DNA of 64,000 nt from positions 5,511,001 to 5,575,000 of the forward strand of contig NZ_OBMJ01000001.1 of assembly GCF_900199205.1 (NCBI RefSeq). The letters are read 5' to 3'. Position numbers and translations under genes: made by a program. The notes below the pieces were generated by a model, which saw only the letters and a program-made list of their open reading frames with translations, had not been told where the DNA came from and did not search any database. The first letter of the stretch is position 1. Every line of letters begins with the position of its first letter. The stretch is from Streptomyces sp. 1331.2 (GTDB lineage: Bacteria > Actinomycetota > Actinomycetes > Streptomycetales > Streptomycetaceae). This document shows positions 40,380 through 47,718 of the stretch, in pieces.

Positions 40380-41557
40380 GCGGAGGCCTTCGTGGTGGAG
40401 CGGTCGGGGGAGAACCGGGTGGGGGTGAACGGCTGGGCCAGTTCGGGGAGTTCGCCGGTGGCCAGGTACTCGGAGAGCAGGTCGGCGGTCACCGGGGTGA
40501 GCAGCACGCCGTTGCGGTAGTGACCGGTGGCGGCGACCAGGCCGGGCAGCGAGGTCGGGCCGAGCAGCGGGGCGTTGTCGGGGGAGCCGGGGCGCAGGCC
40601 CGCCGAGGTCTCCAGCAGCGGGAGTTCGGTGATGCCCGGGACCAACTCGTGGGCATCGCGCAGGAGTTCGTACACCCCGCCGGCGGTGACCGTGGTGTCG
40701 TAGCCCTGCTCCTCGGTGGTCGCGCCGATCACCAACTCGCCGTTCTCCCGGGGCACCAGGTAGAGGTGCCGGCCGCGCACCACCGCGCGGACGTTGCGGT
40801 TCAGGAACGGCCGGTACGCGTCGGGGATCCGCAGGCGCAGGATCTGGCCCTTCACCGGACGGACCGCCGGCAGCACGCCCTCGGGCAGGCCGGCCAGCCG
40901 GTGGCTGTGCGGTCCCGCGGCGAGGACGACCTGATCGGCGGTCACCGTCTCCCCGGTGCCGAGCCGGGCTCCGACCGCGCGGCCGTCCTCGACCAGCAGC
41001 TCGACGGCCTCGGCGCGGTGGCCGACGACGCCCGCGCGCTCACCGGCCAGCAGCAGTGCGGTGAGCAGCCGCCGGGGATCCACCTGGTGGTCGTCGGCGA
41101 CGTGCAGGCCGCCGCGGACGCCGGGGGCGAGCATCGGCTCCAGCCTGCGGGCCTCCCGGCCGGTCAGCCAACTCGACTCCAGGCCGAGCCGCTGGTGGAA
41201 GGCGTGCAGCTCGCGCAGTTCCTCGCGGTCGTCGGAGTCCAGCGCGACGGCGATGGTCCCGCAGCGGCGGTAGCCGGTGTCCTCGCCGCCGCTCGCCCCG
41301 GAGAGCTCGGCGGCGAAGGCCGCGTACCGCTGGTTCGAGGCCATGCCGAGGCGCAGCAGCGGCTCCTCGCCGTACTGGAGCTCGGTGACCGGGGCGAGCA
41401 TCCCGGCCGCGACCGCGGCGGCCCCGCGACCGGGGGAGGGGTCGACCACGGCGGTGCGCAGCCCGCGCTGCGCGGCGCGCCAGGCGACGGCGAGGCCGAT
41501 GATGCCCCCGCCGATCACCAGGACATCGGTGCGGGCGCCCGATGGCAAGCGTGTCAA
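40376..41557 (-). CDS. thiO: Glycine oxidase ThiO
   Basis: 393 residues from TTG 41557. A DAO-family flavoenzyme: FAD-binding VLVIGGGIIGLAVAWRAAQR, then PGRGAAAVAAGMLAPVTEL, HVADDHQVDPRRLLTALL, VVLAAGPHSHRL, and the C-terminal SAGLRPGSPDNAPLLGPTSL and ATGHYRNGVLLTPVTADLL. It oxidises glycine to the imine used by ThiG, the aerobic route in place of ThiH. First gene after the TPP riboswitch and overlapping thiS. Confidence 0.96.
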   Translation of the reverse strand: MTRLPSGARTDVLVIGGGIIGLAVAWRAAQRGLRTAVVDPSPGRGAAAVAAGMLAPVTELQYGEEPLLRLGMASNQRYAAFAAELSGASGGEDTGYRRCGTIAVALDSDDREELRELHAFHQRLGLESSWLTGREARRLEPMLAPGVRGGLHVADDHQVDPRRLLTALLLAGERAGVVGHRAEAVELLVEDGRAVGARLGTGETVTADQVVLAAGPHSHRLAGLPEGVLPAVRPVKGQILRLRIPDAYRPFLNRNVRAVVRGRHLYLVPRENGELVIGATTEEQGYDTTVTAGGVYELLRDAHELVPGITELPLLETSAGLRPGSPDNAPLLGPTSLPGLVAATGHYRNGVLLTPVTADLLSEYLATGELPELAQPFTPTRFSPDRSTTKASA

Positions 41558-41568
41558 GGCTGCTCTTC

Positions 41569-41660
41569 TCCCTTCGCCGGTATGACCCGGATCAGGTTCG
41601 GACGGTCGCAGGCCGTGTCAGCCCGCCTCTCAGCCCGGTTCGCCGGGCTCCCGTGATGGT
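41569..41660 (-). ncRNA. TPP (THI-box) riboswitch
   Basis: On the minus strand: ACGGGAGCCCGG, then GGGCTGAGAGGCGGGCTGAC, then CCGAACCTGATCCGGGTCAT ending ACCGGCGAAGGGA. These are the conserved pyrimidine- and pyrophosphate-binding blocks of the thiamin pyrophosphate aptamer. It lies just before thiO, so high thiamin pyrophosphate represses thiOSG. The 3' end of the aptamer sits about a dozen bases before the TTG start, so translational control is likely. Confidence 0.97.
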
Positions 41661-41745
41661 GTCCCCACCATAACGCCGGGGCCCGGCCCGGCCGAAGGCC
41701 CGTACGAGGGGTGGACGGCCCCTGGGGCGGTGGTGGGGTGCTGGG

Positions 41746-41751
41746 TACAGT
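41746..41751 (+). promoter_or_regulatory. -10 box, probable leaderless promoter of the FAD oxidoreductase
   Basis: TACAGT 7 bp before GTG 41759, with no ribosome site; the transcript likely begins at the start codon. Confidence 0.55.
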
Positions 41752-41758
41752 GACGGGC

Positions 41759-42958
41759 GTGGCAGAGCTGAGCGGAACGGATCAGGTGGTCGTCGTCGGG
41801 GCCGGGCTGGCCGGGGCGCAGTGCGTCCTGAAGCTGCGGCAGGGGGGCTGGCGGGGGCGGATCGTCCTGGTCGGCGAGGAGCCGCACGCGCCGTACGACC
41901 GGCCGCCGCTCTCCAAGGACGTGCTGCTCGGCAAGAGCGACAGCACCACCCTGGACATCGACTACCCGAACCTCGGCATCGAGGTGCTCACCGGCCGCCG
42001 CGCCACCGGCCTCACCCCCGGCGTACTGCACACCGACGGCGGCGACCTGCCGTACGGCTCGCTGGTGATCGCCACCGGCGCCGTCCCGCGCGCCCTGCCC
42101 GGCGCCGAGCGCGCGCACCTGCTGCACACCCTGGACGACGCCCTGGCGCTGCGCGCGTTGCTGCGCCCCGGCCTGCGGCTGGTGCTGGTCGGCGCGGGCT
42201 GGATCGGCGCCGAGGTGTCCACCGCCGCCCGCCAGGCGGGCTGTGCGGTGACCGTGGTCGAGGCGGGCCCGGCGCCGCTGCCCGGCGCGCTGCCGACCGC
42301 CATCGGCTCGGCGATGGCCGCCTGGTACGCCGAGGCCGGTGTCGACCTGCGCTGCGGGGTCGGGGTGGCCGCCGTCGAGCCCGGCGCGGTGCTGCTGGCG
42401 GACGGTTCTCACCTGCCCGCCGACGAGGTGGTGGTCGGCGTCGGGGCCCGGCCCGCGACCGGCTGGCTGGCCGGCTCCGGCGTCGAACTGGACGAGGCCG
42501 GTGCCGTCGTGGTGGACGAGCGGCTGCGCACCGGCCTGCCCGGCGTCTTCGCGGCCGGCGACTGCGTCAGCTACCCCTCGGCCCGGGCCGGTGCCCGACT
42601 GGCCGTCCAGCACTGGGACCACGCGCTGCAGTCCGGCGAGGCGGTGGCCGCCGCCGTGCTCGGCGCGGAGGCGCCGCCGTACGACCCGGTGCCGTACTTC
42701 TGGTCGGAGCAGTTCGGGCGGATGGTCCAGTACGCCGGCCGGCACGCCGAGAGCGACGAGCTGCTGTGGCGCGGCAGCCCGCAGGACGCCTCCTGGGCGG
42801 TGCTCTGGCTGCGCGACGGGGTGCCGAGCGCGCTGCTGACCGTGGACCGGCCGCGCGACCTCACCCAGGGGCGGAAGCTGATCGAGCGCGGGGCGGCACT
42901 GGACCCGGCCCGCGCGGCGGACCCGGCGGTGCCGCTGAAGTCGGCCGTCGCGGGGTAG
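41759..42958 (+). CDS. FAD-dependent NAD(P)H oxidoreductase (ferredoxin reductase-like)
   Basis: 399 residues from GTG 41759. A pyridine nucleotide-disulfide reductase fold without the redox Cys pair: FAD loop VVVVGAGLAGAQCVLKLRQG, EEPHAPYDRPPLSKDVLLGK (typical of ferredoxin/rubredoxin reductases), NAD-binding LRLVLVGAGWIGAEVSTAAR, and GVFAAGDCVSYPSARAG near FAD. A reductase C-terminal domain follows (VPYFWSEQFGRMVQYAG). The electron partner is unknown; no ferredoxin or P450 adjoins. Forty-two bp separate it from the Rv2175c-like gene, and the strand is the same through thiE. Confidence 0.9.
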   Translation: MAELSGTDQVVVVGAGLAGAQCVLKLRQGGWRGRIVLVGEEPHAPYDRPPLSKDVLLGKSDSTTLDIDYPNLGIEVLTGRRATGLTPGVLHTDGGDLPYGSLVIATGAVPRALPGAERAHLLHTLDDALALRALLRPGLRLVLVGAGWIGAEVSTAARQAGCAVTVVEAGPAPLPGALPTAIGSAMAAWYAEAGVDLRCGVGVAAVEPGAVLLADGSHLPADEVVVGVGARPATGWLAGSGVELDEAGAVVVDERLRTGLPGVFAAGDCVSYPSARAGARLAVQHWDHALQSGEAVAAAVLGAEAPPYDPVPYFWSEQFGRMVQYAGRHAESDELLWRGSPQDASWAVLWLRDGVPSALLTVDRPRDLTQGRKLIERGAALDPARAADPAVPLKSAVAG

Positions 42959-43000
42959 TGCCTGGTGCGCGGCGGGCTGCGGAGGTGGCAGTCTGGTGGC

Positions 43001-43366
43001 GTGAGCGAGATCGAAAGCAAGATTGAATCCCTGGTCCCGGCGTGGCTGTACCTGCCCGACATCTCCGAGCGGTGGGGTGTGGTGGTCACCGAGGTCCGCA
43101 ACATGGTCAAGAAGGGTGACCTGATCGCGGTCCGCCGCGGTCCCAACAAGTCCCTTCAGGTCCCGGCGGCGTTCATCGACGAGGACGGCCCGGTCAAGCA
43201 CCTGATCGGGCTGCTGACCGTGCTGCGCGACAGCGGGTTCCGCGACGACGAGATCATCGAGTGGATGTTCACCGAGGACCCGTCGCTGCCCGGCACCCCG
43301 ATCCAGGCGCTGTGGGAGAACCGCGCCACCGAGGTCAAGCGCCGCGCCCAGGCGATGGCGCTGTGA
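43001..43366 (+). CDS. Rv2175c-family DNA-binding protein
   Basis: 121 residues from GTG 43001; CAGTCT at 42989-42994 may be a -10 box of a leaderless mRNA. The N-terminal winged helix-turn-helix (LPDISERWGVVVTEVRNMVK, KGDLIAVRRGPNKSLQVPAA) and C-terminal helical segment (HLIGLLTVLRDSGFRDDEII then WMFTEDPSLPGTPIQAL) match Mycobacterium Rv2175c, a DNA-binding protein phosphorylated by a Ser/Thr kinase. Its stop overlaps the thiE start (GTGA), a tight coupling. Targets in this organism are unknown. Confidence 0.92.
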   Translation: MSEIESKIESLVPAWLYLPDISERWGVVVTEVRNMVKKGDLIAVRRGPNKSLQVPAAFIDEDGPVKHLIGLLTVLRDSGFRDDEIIEWMFTEDPSLPGTPIQALWENRATEVKRRAQAMAL

Positions 43367-44010
43367 CGACCCCGCGGCGCGAGCGGCTGGCCGACGCCCG
43401 GCTCTACCTGTGCACCGACGCCCGCCGGGAGCAGGGCGACCTCGCCGAGTTCCTGGACGCGGCGCTGGCGGGCGGCGTGGACATCGTCCAGCTGCGCGAC
43501 AAGGGCCTGGAGGCCAAGCAGGAACTGGAGGCCCTGGAGGTCTTCGCCGACGCCTGCCGCCGCCACGGCAAGCTGCTGGCCGTCAACGACCGCGCCGACG
43601 TCGCCCACGCGGCCCGGCCGGACGTGCTGCACCTCGGCCAGGACGACCTGCCGGTGCCGGCCGCCCGGGCGATCCTGGGCGAGGACGTCCTGATCGGCCG
43701 CTCCTGCCACGCCGAGTCCGAGGTGGACGCGGCGGTCGCCGAGCCCGGCGTGGACTACTTCTGCACCGGCCCGGTCTGGCCGACCCCGACCAAGCCGGGC
43801 CGCCCGGCGCCGGGCCTCGGCCTGGTCTCGTACGCGGCGAAGCAGGCCACCGACCGGCCGTGGTTCGCCATCGGCGGGATCGACCTCGGCAACCTGGACG
43901 AGGTGCTGGCCGCCGGTGCCCGCCGGATCGTCGTGGTCCGGGCCATCACCGCCGCGGAGGACCCGCGGGCGGCCGCCGCGGAGCTGTCCCGGCGGGTGCG
44001 CGCTAGCTGA
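43363..44010 (+). CDS. thiE: Thiamine-phosphate synthase ThiE
   Basis: 215 residues from GTG 43363 overlapping the preceding stop. It joins the pyrimidine (HMP-PP) and thiazole phosphate halves of thiamin. Motifs: DIVQLRDKGLEAKQELE, LLAVNDRADVAHA, LHLGQDDLPVPAARAILG, GPVWPTPTKPGRPAPGL and WFAIGGIDLGNLDEVLAAGA. Translation is coupled to an Rv2175c-like regulator gene; it has no riboswitch of its own. Confidence 0.95.
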   Translation: MTTPRRERLADARLYLCTDARREQGDLAEFLDAALAGGVDIVQLRDKGLEAKQELEALEVFADACRRHGKLLAVNDRADVAHAARPDVLHLGQDDLPVPAARAILGEDVLIGRSCHAESEVDAAVAEPGVDYFCTGPVWPTPTKPGRPAPGLGLVSYAAKQATDRPWFAIGGIDLGNLDEVLAAGARRIVVVRAITAAEDPRAAAAELSRRVRAS

Positions 44011-44049
44011 GCCCCCCGGGTGTGTCCGGGCCTCCGCCGTCCGCAGGCT

Positions 44050-45165
44050 TCAGTACTTGCGGACGGTGGCGGCCTCGGCCAGCGCCAGCAGCACCAGGCG
44101 GGCCCGCTCGTCCACCAGCGGCGCCGCCTCCAGCGCGGCCAGCGACTGCCGCATCAGCTCCTCGATCCGGTGCTCCACCAGCTCGGGCGCACCGCTGCGG
44201 GCGACCAGCTCGCGCAGCCCGGCGACCTCCTCGGCCGCCAGGTCCGGCGCGCCGAGCCGCTCGTCCAGGTGCCGGGCGTCGGCGGCCGACAGGCCCCGCA
44301 TCGCGTGCGCGACCAGCAGGGTGCGCTTGCCCTCGCGCAGGTCGTCGCCGGCCGGCTTGCCGGTGACGGCCGGGTCCCCGAAGACGCCGAGCAGGTCGTC
44401 CCGCAGCTGGAAGGCCTCGCCCAGCGGGAGCCCGAACGCCCCGAAGGCCTCGACCAGCTCCGGCCCGGCGCCCGCCAGCAGCGCGCCGACCTGCAGCGGC
44501 CGCTCGATCGTGTACTTCGCGGACTTGTAGTGCAGCACCGTCTGCGCCCGGTCCAGCGCGCCCTCGTCGGTCGAGTCGCCGGCCACCGGCTCCAGCACGT
44601 CCAGGTACTGGCCGAGCATGACCTCGGTGCGCATCAGGTCGAACACCGGCTTGGCGGCCAGCACCGCGGCCGGCTCCAGGCCCGAGCGCAGGAACAGCTC
44701 GTCGCACCAGATCAGCAGCAGGTCGCCGAGCAGGACGGCGGCCGAGGCGCCGTACTGCTCGCGGTCGCCGCGCCAGCCGCTGTCGCGGTGCAGCGCCTCG
44801 AAGCGGCGGTGGATCGAGGGCAGGCCGCGGCGGGTGTCGCTGCGGTCCATCAGGTCGTCGTGCACCAGGGCACTCGCCTGGAGCAGTTCCAGGGCGGCGG
44901 CCGCGTTGGCGATCCCCTCGCCGCCCGCCCCCTCGGCCGGGCCGCCGGCGCCGCGCCAGCCCCAGTAGCAGAAGGCCGGGCGCAGCCGCTTGCCGCCGTC
45001 CAGCAGGAAGTCGCGCAGCGCGTCGGAGGCCGGCACCAGCTGGGGCGAGATCGTGCCGAGCATCGCGGACTGGCCGTCCATGAACGCGGCGAGCGCGGCG
45101 TTGACGCGTGTCCGGACGTCCTCCACGTCAATGGGGTTGGCCGGCCGGGTGCTGGACGAGGTCAC
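44050..45165 (-). CDS. Polyprenyl (geranylgeranyl-type) diphosphate synthase
   Basis: 371 residues from GTG 45165 (GGAG 7 bp upstream). A trans-isoprenyl diphosphate synthase with GGKRLRPAFCYWG, the first Asp-rich motif LVHDDLMDRSDTRRG and the second FQLRDDLLGVFGD. The DDxxD form with Ala-Ser-Ala before it (LLQASALVHDD) suggests a product of C20 or somewhat longer, e.g. geranylgeranyl diphosphate. The CrtI-like oxidoreductase is nearby, but no phytoene synthase is seen. Divergent from metF with ~195 bp between starts. Confidence 0.93.
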   Translation of the reverse strand: MTSSSTRPANPIDVEDVRTRVNAALAAFMDGQSAMLGTISPQLVPASDALRDFLLDGGKRLRPAFCYWGWRGAGGPAEGAGGEGIANAAAALELLQASALVHDDLMDRSDTRRGLPSIHRRFEALHRDSGWRGDREQYGASAAVLLGDLLLIWCDELFLRSGLEPAAVLAAKPVFDLMRTEVMLGQYLDVLEPVAGDSTDEGALDRAQTVLHYKSAKYTIERPLQVGALLAGAGPELVEAFGAFGLPLGEAFQLRDDLLGVFGDPAVTGKPAGDDLREGKRTLLVAHAMRGLSAADARHLDERLGAPDLAAEEVAGLRELVARSGAPELVEHRIEELMRQSLAALEAAPLVDERARLVLLALAEAATVRKY

Positions 45166-45323
45166 GATGGGGCTCCGCTGGTTCTCTGGGGGTGCAGCCA
45201 GCCTAGCGGGGCAGCTGGGAACGGGCGTGCGAGCGGCCCGGGGAGCGGCCCCGGGAGTGGCCGGTGGGCGCGCAGGCAGAAGCGGAATGCCGTCCGCCAG
45301 TTGTCTCAATCCGTGGAATACGG

Positions 45324-45354
45324 TTGTCCGCCCTCCTCGCAGGCCGGATAGCCT
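45324..45354 (+). promoter_or_regulatory. metF promoter, probable leaderless transcript
   Basis: TTGTCC (45324-45329) and TAGCCT (45349-45354), spacer 19 bp, six bases before ATG 45361. There is no ribosome site between. Confidence 0.6.
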
Positions 45355-45360
45355 GCCAGC

Positions 45361-46275
45361 ATGGCACTCGGTATCGCTTCCACGAGAACGGATCGCGCAC
45401 TGACGGTCCGCGACCTCCTGGCGGCCGGCAAGCGCTCCTTCTCCTTCGAGTTCATGCCGCCGCGCAGCGAGGTGGGCGAGCAGAAGCTCTGGGACGCCAT
45501 CCGCCGACTCGAACCGCTCGACCCCAACTTCGTCTGCATGACGTACGGCGCCGGCGGCTCCTCGCGCGAGCGCACCGTCAACATGGTCGGCCGGATCGCG
45601 ACCGAGACCACGCTGACCCCGGTCGCCCACCTGACCGCCGTGGACCACTCGATCGCGGAGCTGCGCAACATCATCGGCCAGTACGCCGACCAGGGCGTGC
45701 GGAACGTCCTCGCGGTCCGGGGCGACCCGCCCGGTGACCCGATGGGCGAGTGGGTCACGCACCCCGAGGGCGTCACCTACGCCTACGAGCTGGTGGAGCT
45801 GATCAAGGGCATCGGCGACTTCTGCGTGGGCGTCGCGGCCTCGCCGAACATGCACCCGCGGTCGACCGACTGGGACGAGGACATCCGGCACTTCGTCGCG
45901 AAGATCCGCTCCGGGGCCGACTACGCGATCACCCAGATGTTCTTCGAGGTGGACGACTACCTGCGGCTGCGCGACCGGGTGACGGCCGCCGGCTGCGAGG
46001 CGCCGATCATCCCGGAGATCATGCCGGTGACCAACGCCAAGCAGCTGGAGCGCTTCCCGCAGCTCAGCGGCGCGCCCTTCCCCGCCGACCTGGAGGCCCG
46101 CCTGCGGGCGGCCATCGACGACCCGGCGGCGCTGCGGGCCGTCGGCATGGAGCACGCCACGGCGATGGCCGAACGCCTCCTCGCCGAGGGCGCGCCCGGC
46201 CTGCACTTCATCACGCTGAACCACTCCACGGCGACGCTGGAGATCTACCAGAACCTGGGCCTGCACCAGCGTTAG
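45361..46275 (+). CDS. metF: Methylenetetrahydrofolate reductase MetF
   Basis: 304 residues from ATG 45361. It reduces 5,10-methylene-THF to 5-methyl-THF for methionine synthesis, with FAD. Key segments: KRSFSFEFMPPRSEVGEQKL (catalytic Glu), FVCMTYGAGGSSRERTVN, AHLTAVDHSIAELRN, VRNVLAVRGDPPGDP, and HFVAKIRSGADYAITQMFFE. It ends normally with LEIYQNLGLHQR. The TAG stop is the first three bases of a palindromic element (46273-46439). Confidence 0.97.
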   Translation: MALGIASTRTDRALTVRDLLAAGKRSFSFEFMPPRSEVGEQKLWDAIRRLEPLDPNFVCMTYGAGGSSRERTVNMVGRIATETTLTPVAHLTAVDHSIAELRNIIGQYADQGVRNVLAVRGDPPGDPMGEWVTHPEGVTYAYELVELIKGIGDFCVGVAASPNMHPRSTDWDEDIRHFVAKIRSGADYAITQMFFEVDDYLRLRDRVTAAGCEAPIIPEIMPVTNAKQLERFPQLSGAPFPADLEARLRAAIDDPAALRAVGMEHATAMAERLLAEGAPGLHFITLNHSTATLEIYQNLGLHQR

Positions 46276-46439
46276 GGCCTGTCCGGCGGATCTTGCCGGG
46301 CGCACGACGCCGGATCATCCCGCCTGGACGCACGCCCGAATCGTCCAAGTACACCCAGTACGAGGGCGATTCGGGCGCACGCCCAGACGGGCGCCCGACG
46401 CCGCGCGCTGATCCGACAAGATCCGCCGGACAGGCCCTA
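46273..46439. mobile_element. 167-bp MITE-like long palindrome at the metF stop
   Basis: Perfect 23-bp terminal inverted repeats, starting TAGGGCCTGTCCGGCGGATC, at 46273-46295 and 46417-46439. The inner parts also pair (GCCCGAATCG near 46333 with CGATTCGGGC near 46366), so the element folds into one long imperfect hairpin with a central loop around AAGTACACCCAGTACG. It encodes nothing. Similar palindromes recur in Streptomyces genomes to my recollection. It would act as a bulky terminator for metF and could be transposed by an enzyme encoded elsewhere. Confidence 0.85.
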
Positions 46440-46610
46440 GACCCCGCTGTTCACGAGCCCGTCACCGTCGCGTCGGTGGCGGGCTCGGTCGTGTGCGGCC
46501 GGTGCCGGGCGCGGCGGGAACGCGATGCGGTACCCCGGCCGTTGAACCGGTACAGTCGCCGGACACGCGCGGCGCGGACGCGCGGGCACGCGACTGGAGG
46601 TAGCGGGCGG

Positions 46611-47486
46611 ATGGGCATCGGATACCTGCTGCTGTACGCCGCGTTGGCGGTGGTGGCGCTCTGGCTGGTCGCCGAGGTGCTGCTGCAGAACCGGGCGCCG
46701 CTGCACTGGCGCGTCCTGGCCCTGGTGGGCTTCCTGGGCGTGGCCGCCGGGATGAGCCTCGGGTCGGTCGTGGTGATCGGAGCCGGCGCGGCACTGTTCG
46801 CCGTCGGGCAGACCTTCGTCACCCTCTCGGTCAAGCGCGGCTACCGGAACGGCTGGTCCCTGCGGAACGCCGACGGCAGCCTGCCCGGTCCGCTCGCCAA
46901 GGTGCCGCTGCTCGGCGCCCTGACCGGCGGTGGCGCGGCGGCGGCCGTCGTGGTCGCCGAGGAGCGGGTCGGCGAGGTCAGCGCCGTCGAGGAGCCCCCG
47001 GCCGCCGCTCAGTCGGAGCCCGAGGAGCTGCCGGAGGTCGAGCAGACGGCGGCCTTCGAGATGCAGGAGCTCGCCCAGGACGGCGTCTACGCGTCCTCGT
47101 ACTACGAGCAGCCGCAGCCGCACCAGCAGCAGGTCCAGGACCCGTACGGCGGCGCCTACCAGGGCGGCTACGACCAGCAGCAGTGGCAGACCCAGCAGCA
47201 GACCGCCTACGGCTACGACCAGTCCTACGGCGCCTACCCGCAGCAGCAGAGCCCGCAGCAGCCGGACCCGTACGGCAACTACCAGCAGCAGGACCAGTAC
47301 GCGGGCTACCAGCAGGAGCAGCTGCACCAGCAGGCGGCCTGGGATCCGAACCCCCAGCAGCACGAGCACCAGCACCAGCACCAGCAGTGGCAGCCGCAGC
47401 CCGACCCGCAGGCCCAGGGCGTCCCGCAGCAGCCGGCGTACGACCAGAACTACGGCTACCAGCAGCAGAACACCTGGCAGCAGTAG
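46611..47486 (+). CDS. Membrane protein with prion-like Gln/Tyr-rich C-terminal tail
   Basis: 291 residues from ATG 46611 with GGAGG 10 bp upstream. Residues 1-70 form two membrane helices (LLLYAALAVVALWLVAEVLL; ALVGFLGVAAGMSLGSVVVI) and a short conserved block (LSVKRGYRNGWSLRNADGSL). From about residue 155 to the end the chain is low complexity, dominated by Gln, Tyr, Gly, Pro and Asp with QQQ runs and YG pairs, plus HEHQHQHQQ. The tail should be disordered in the cytosol and could phase-separate or scaffold partners. Conserved in Streptomyces by memory of the N-terminus; function unknown. Confidence 0.82.
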   Translation: MGIGYLLLYAALAVVALWLVAEVLLQNRAPLHWRVLALVGFLGVAAGMSLGSVVVIGAGAALFAVGQTFVTLSVKRGYRNGWSLRNADGSLPGPLAKVPLLGALTGGGAAAAVVVAEERVGEVSAVEEPPAAAQSEPEELPEVEQTAAFEMQELAQDGVYASSYYEQPQPHQQQVQDPYGGAYQGGYDQQQWQTQQQTAYGYDQSYGAYPQQQSPQQPDPYGNYQQQDQYAGYQQEQLHQQAAWDPNPQQHEHQHQHQQWQPQPDPQAQGVPQQPAYDQNYGYQQQNTWQQ

Positions 47487-47492
47487 GGCCCT

Positions 47493-47718
47493 GCCCGGGC
47501 GGGGGCTACGCCGGGCCGACCAGGTCGGCCGCGATGCAGGCCGACATCCCGACCCGGGCGAGCCCGCCGCCCGGATGGGCGGTGCCGCCGATGAGGTAGA
47601 GGCCGGCCCGGGCGGGGGCTACGCCGGGCCGACCAGGTCGGCCGCGATGCAGGCCGACATCCCGACCCGGGCGAGCCCGCCGCCCGGGTGGGCGGTGCCG
47701 CCGATGAGGTAGAGGCCG
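47493..47718. repeat. 113-bp tandem duplication at the 3' end of the CrtI-like gene
   Basis: Bases 47493-47605 and 47606-47718 are two adjacent copies, with one visible difference (CCCGGATGG versus CCCGGGTGG). The second copy contains the last 33 codons and the stop of the oxidoreductase; the first copy is an extra, untranslated duplicate of the same 3' end lying beyond the stop. Confidence 0.96.

Noticed and set aside
45166..46305. N-terminal extension of the polyprenyl synthase to 46305
   Set aside because: The extension is antisense to metF; GTG 45165 with GGAG is the proper start and matches the family length.
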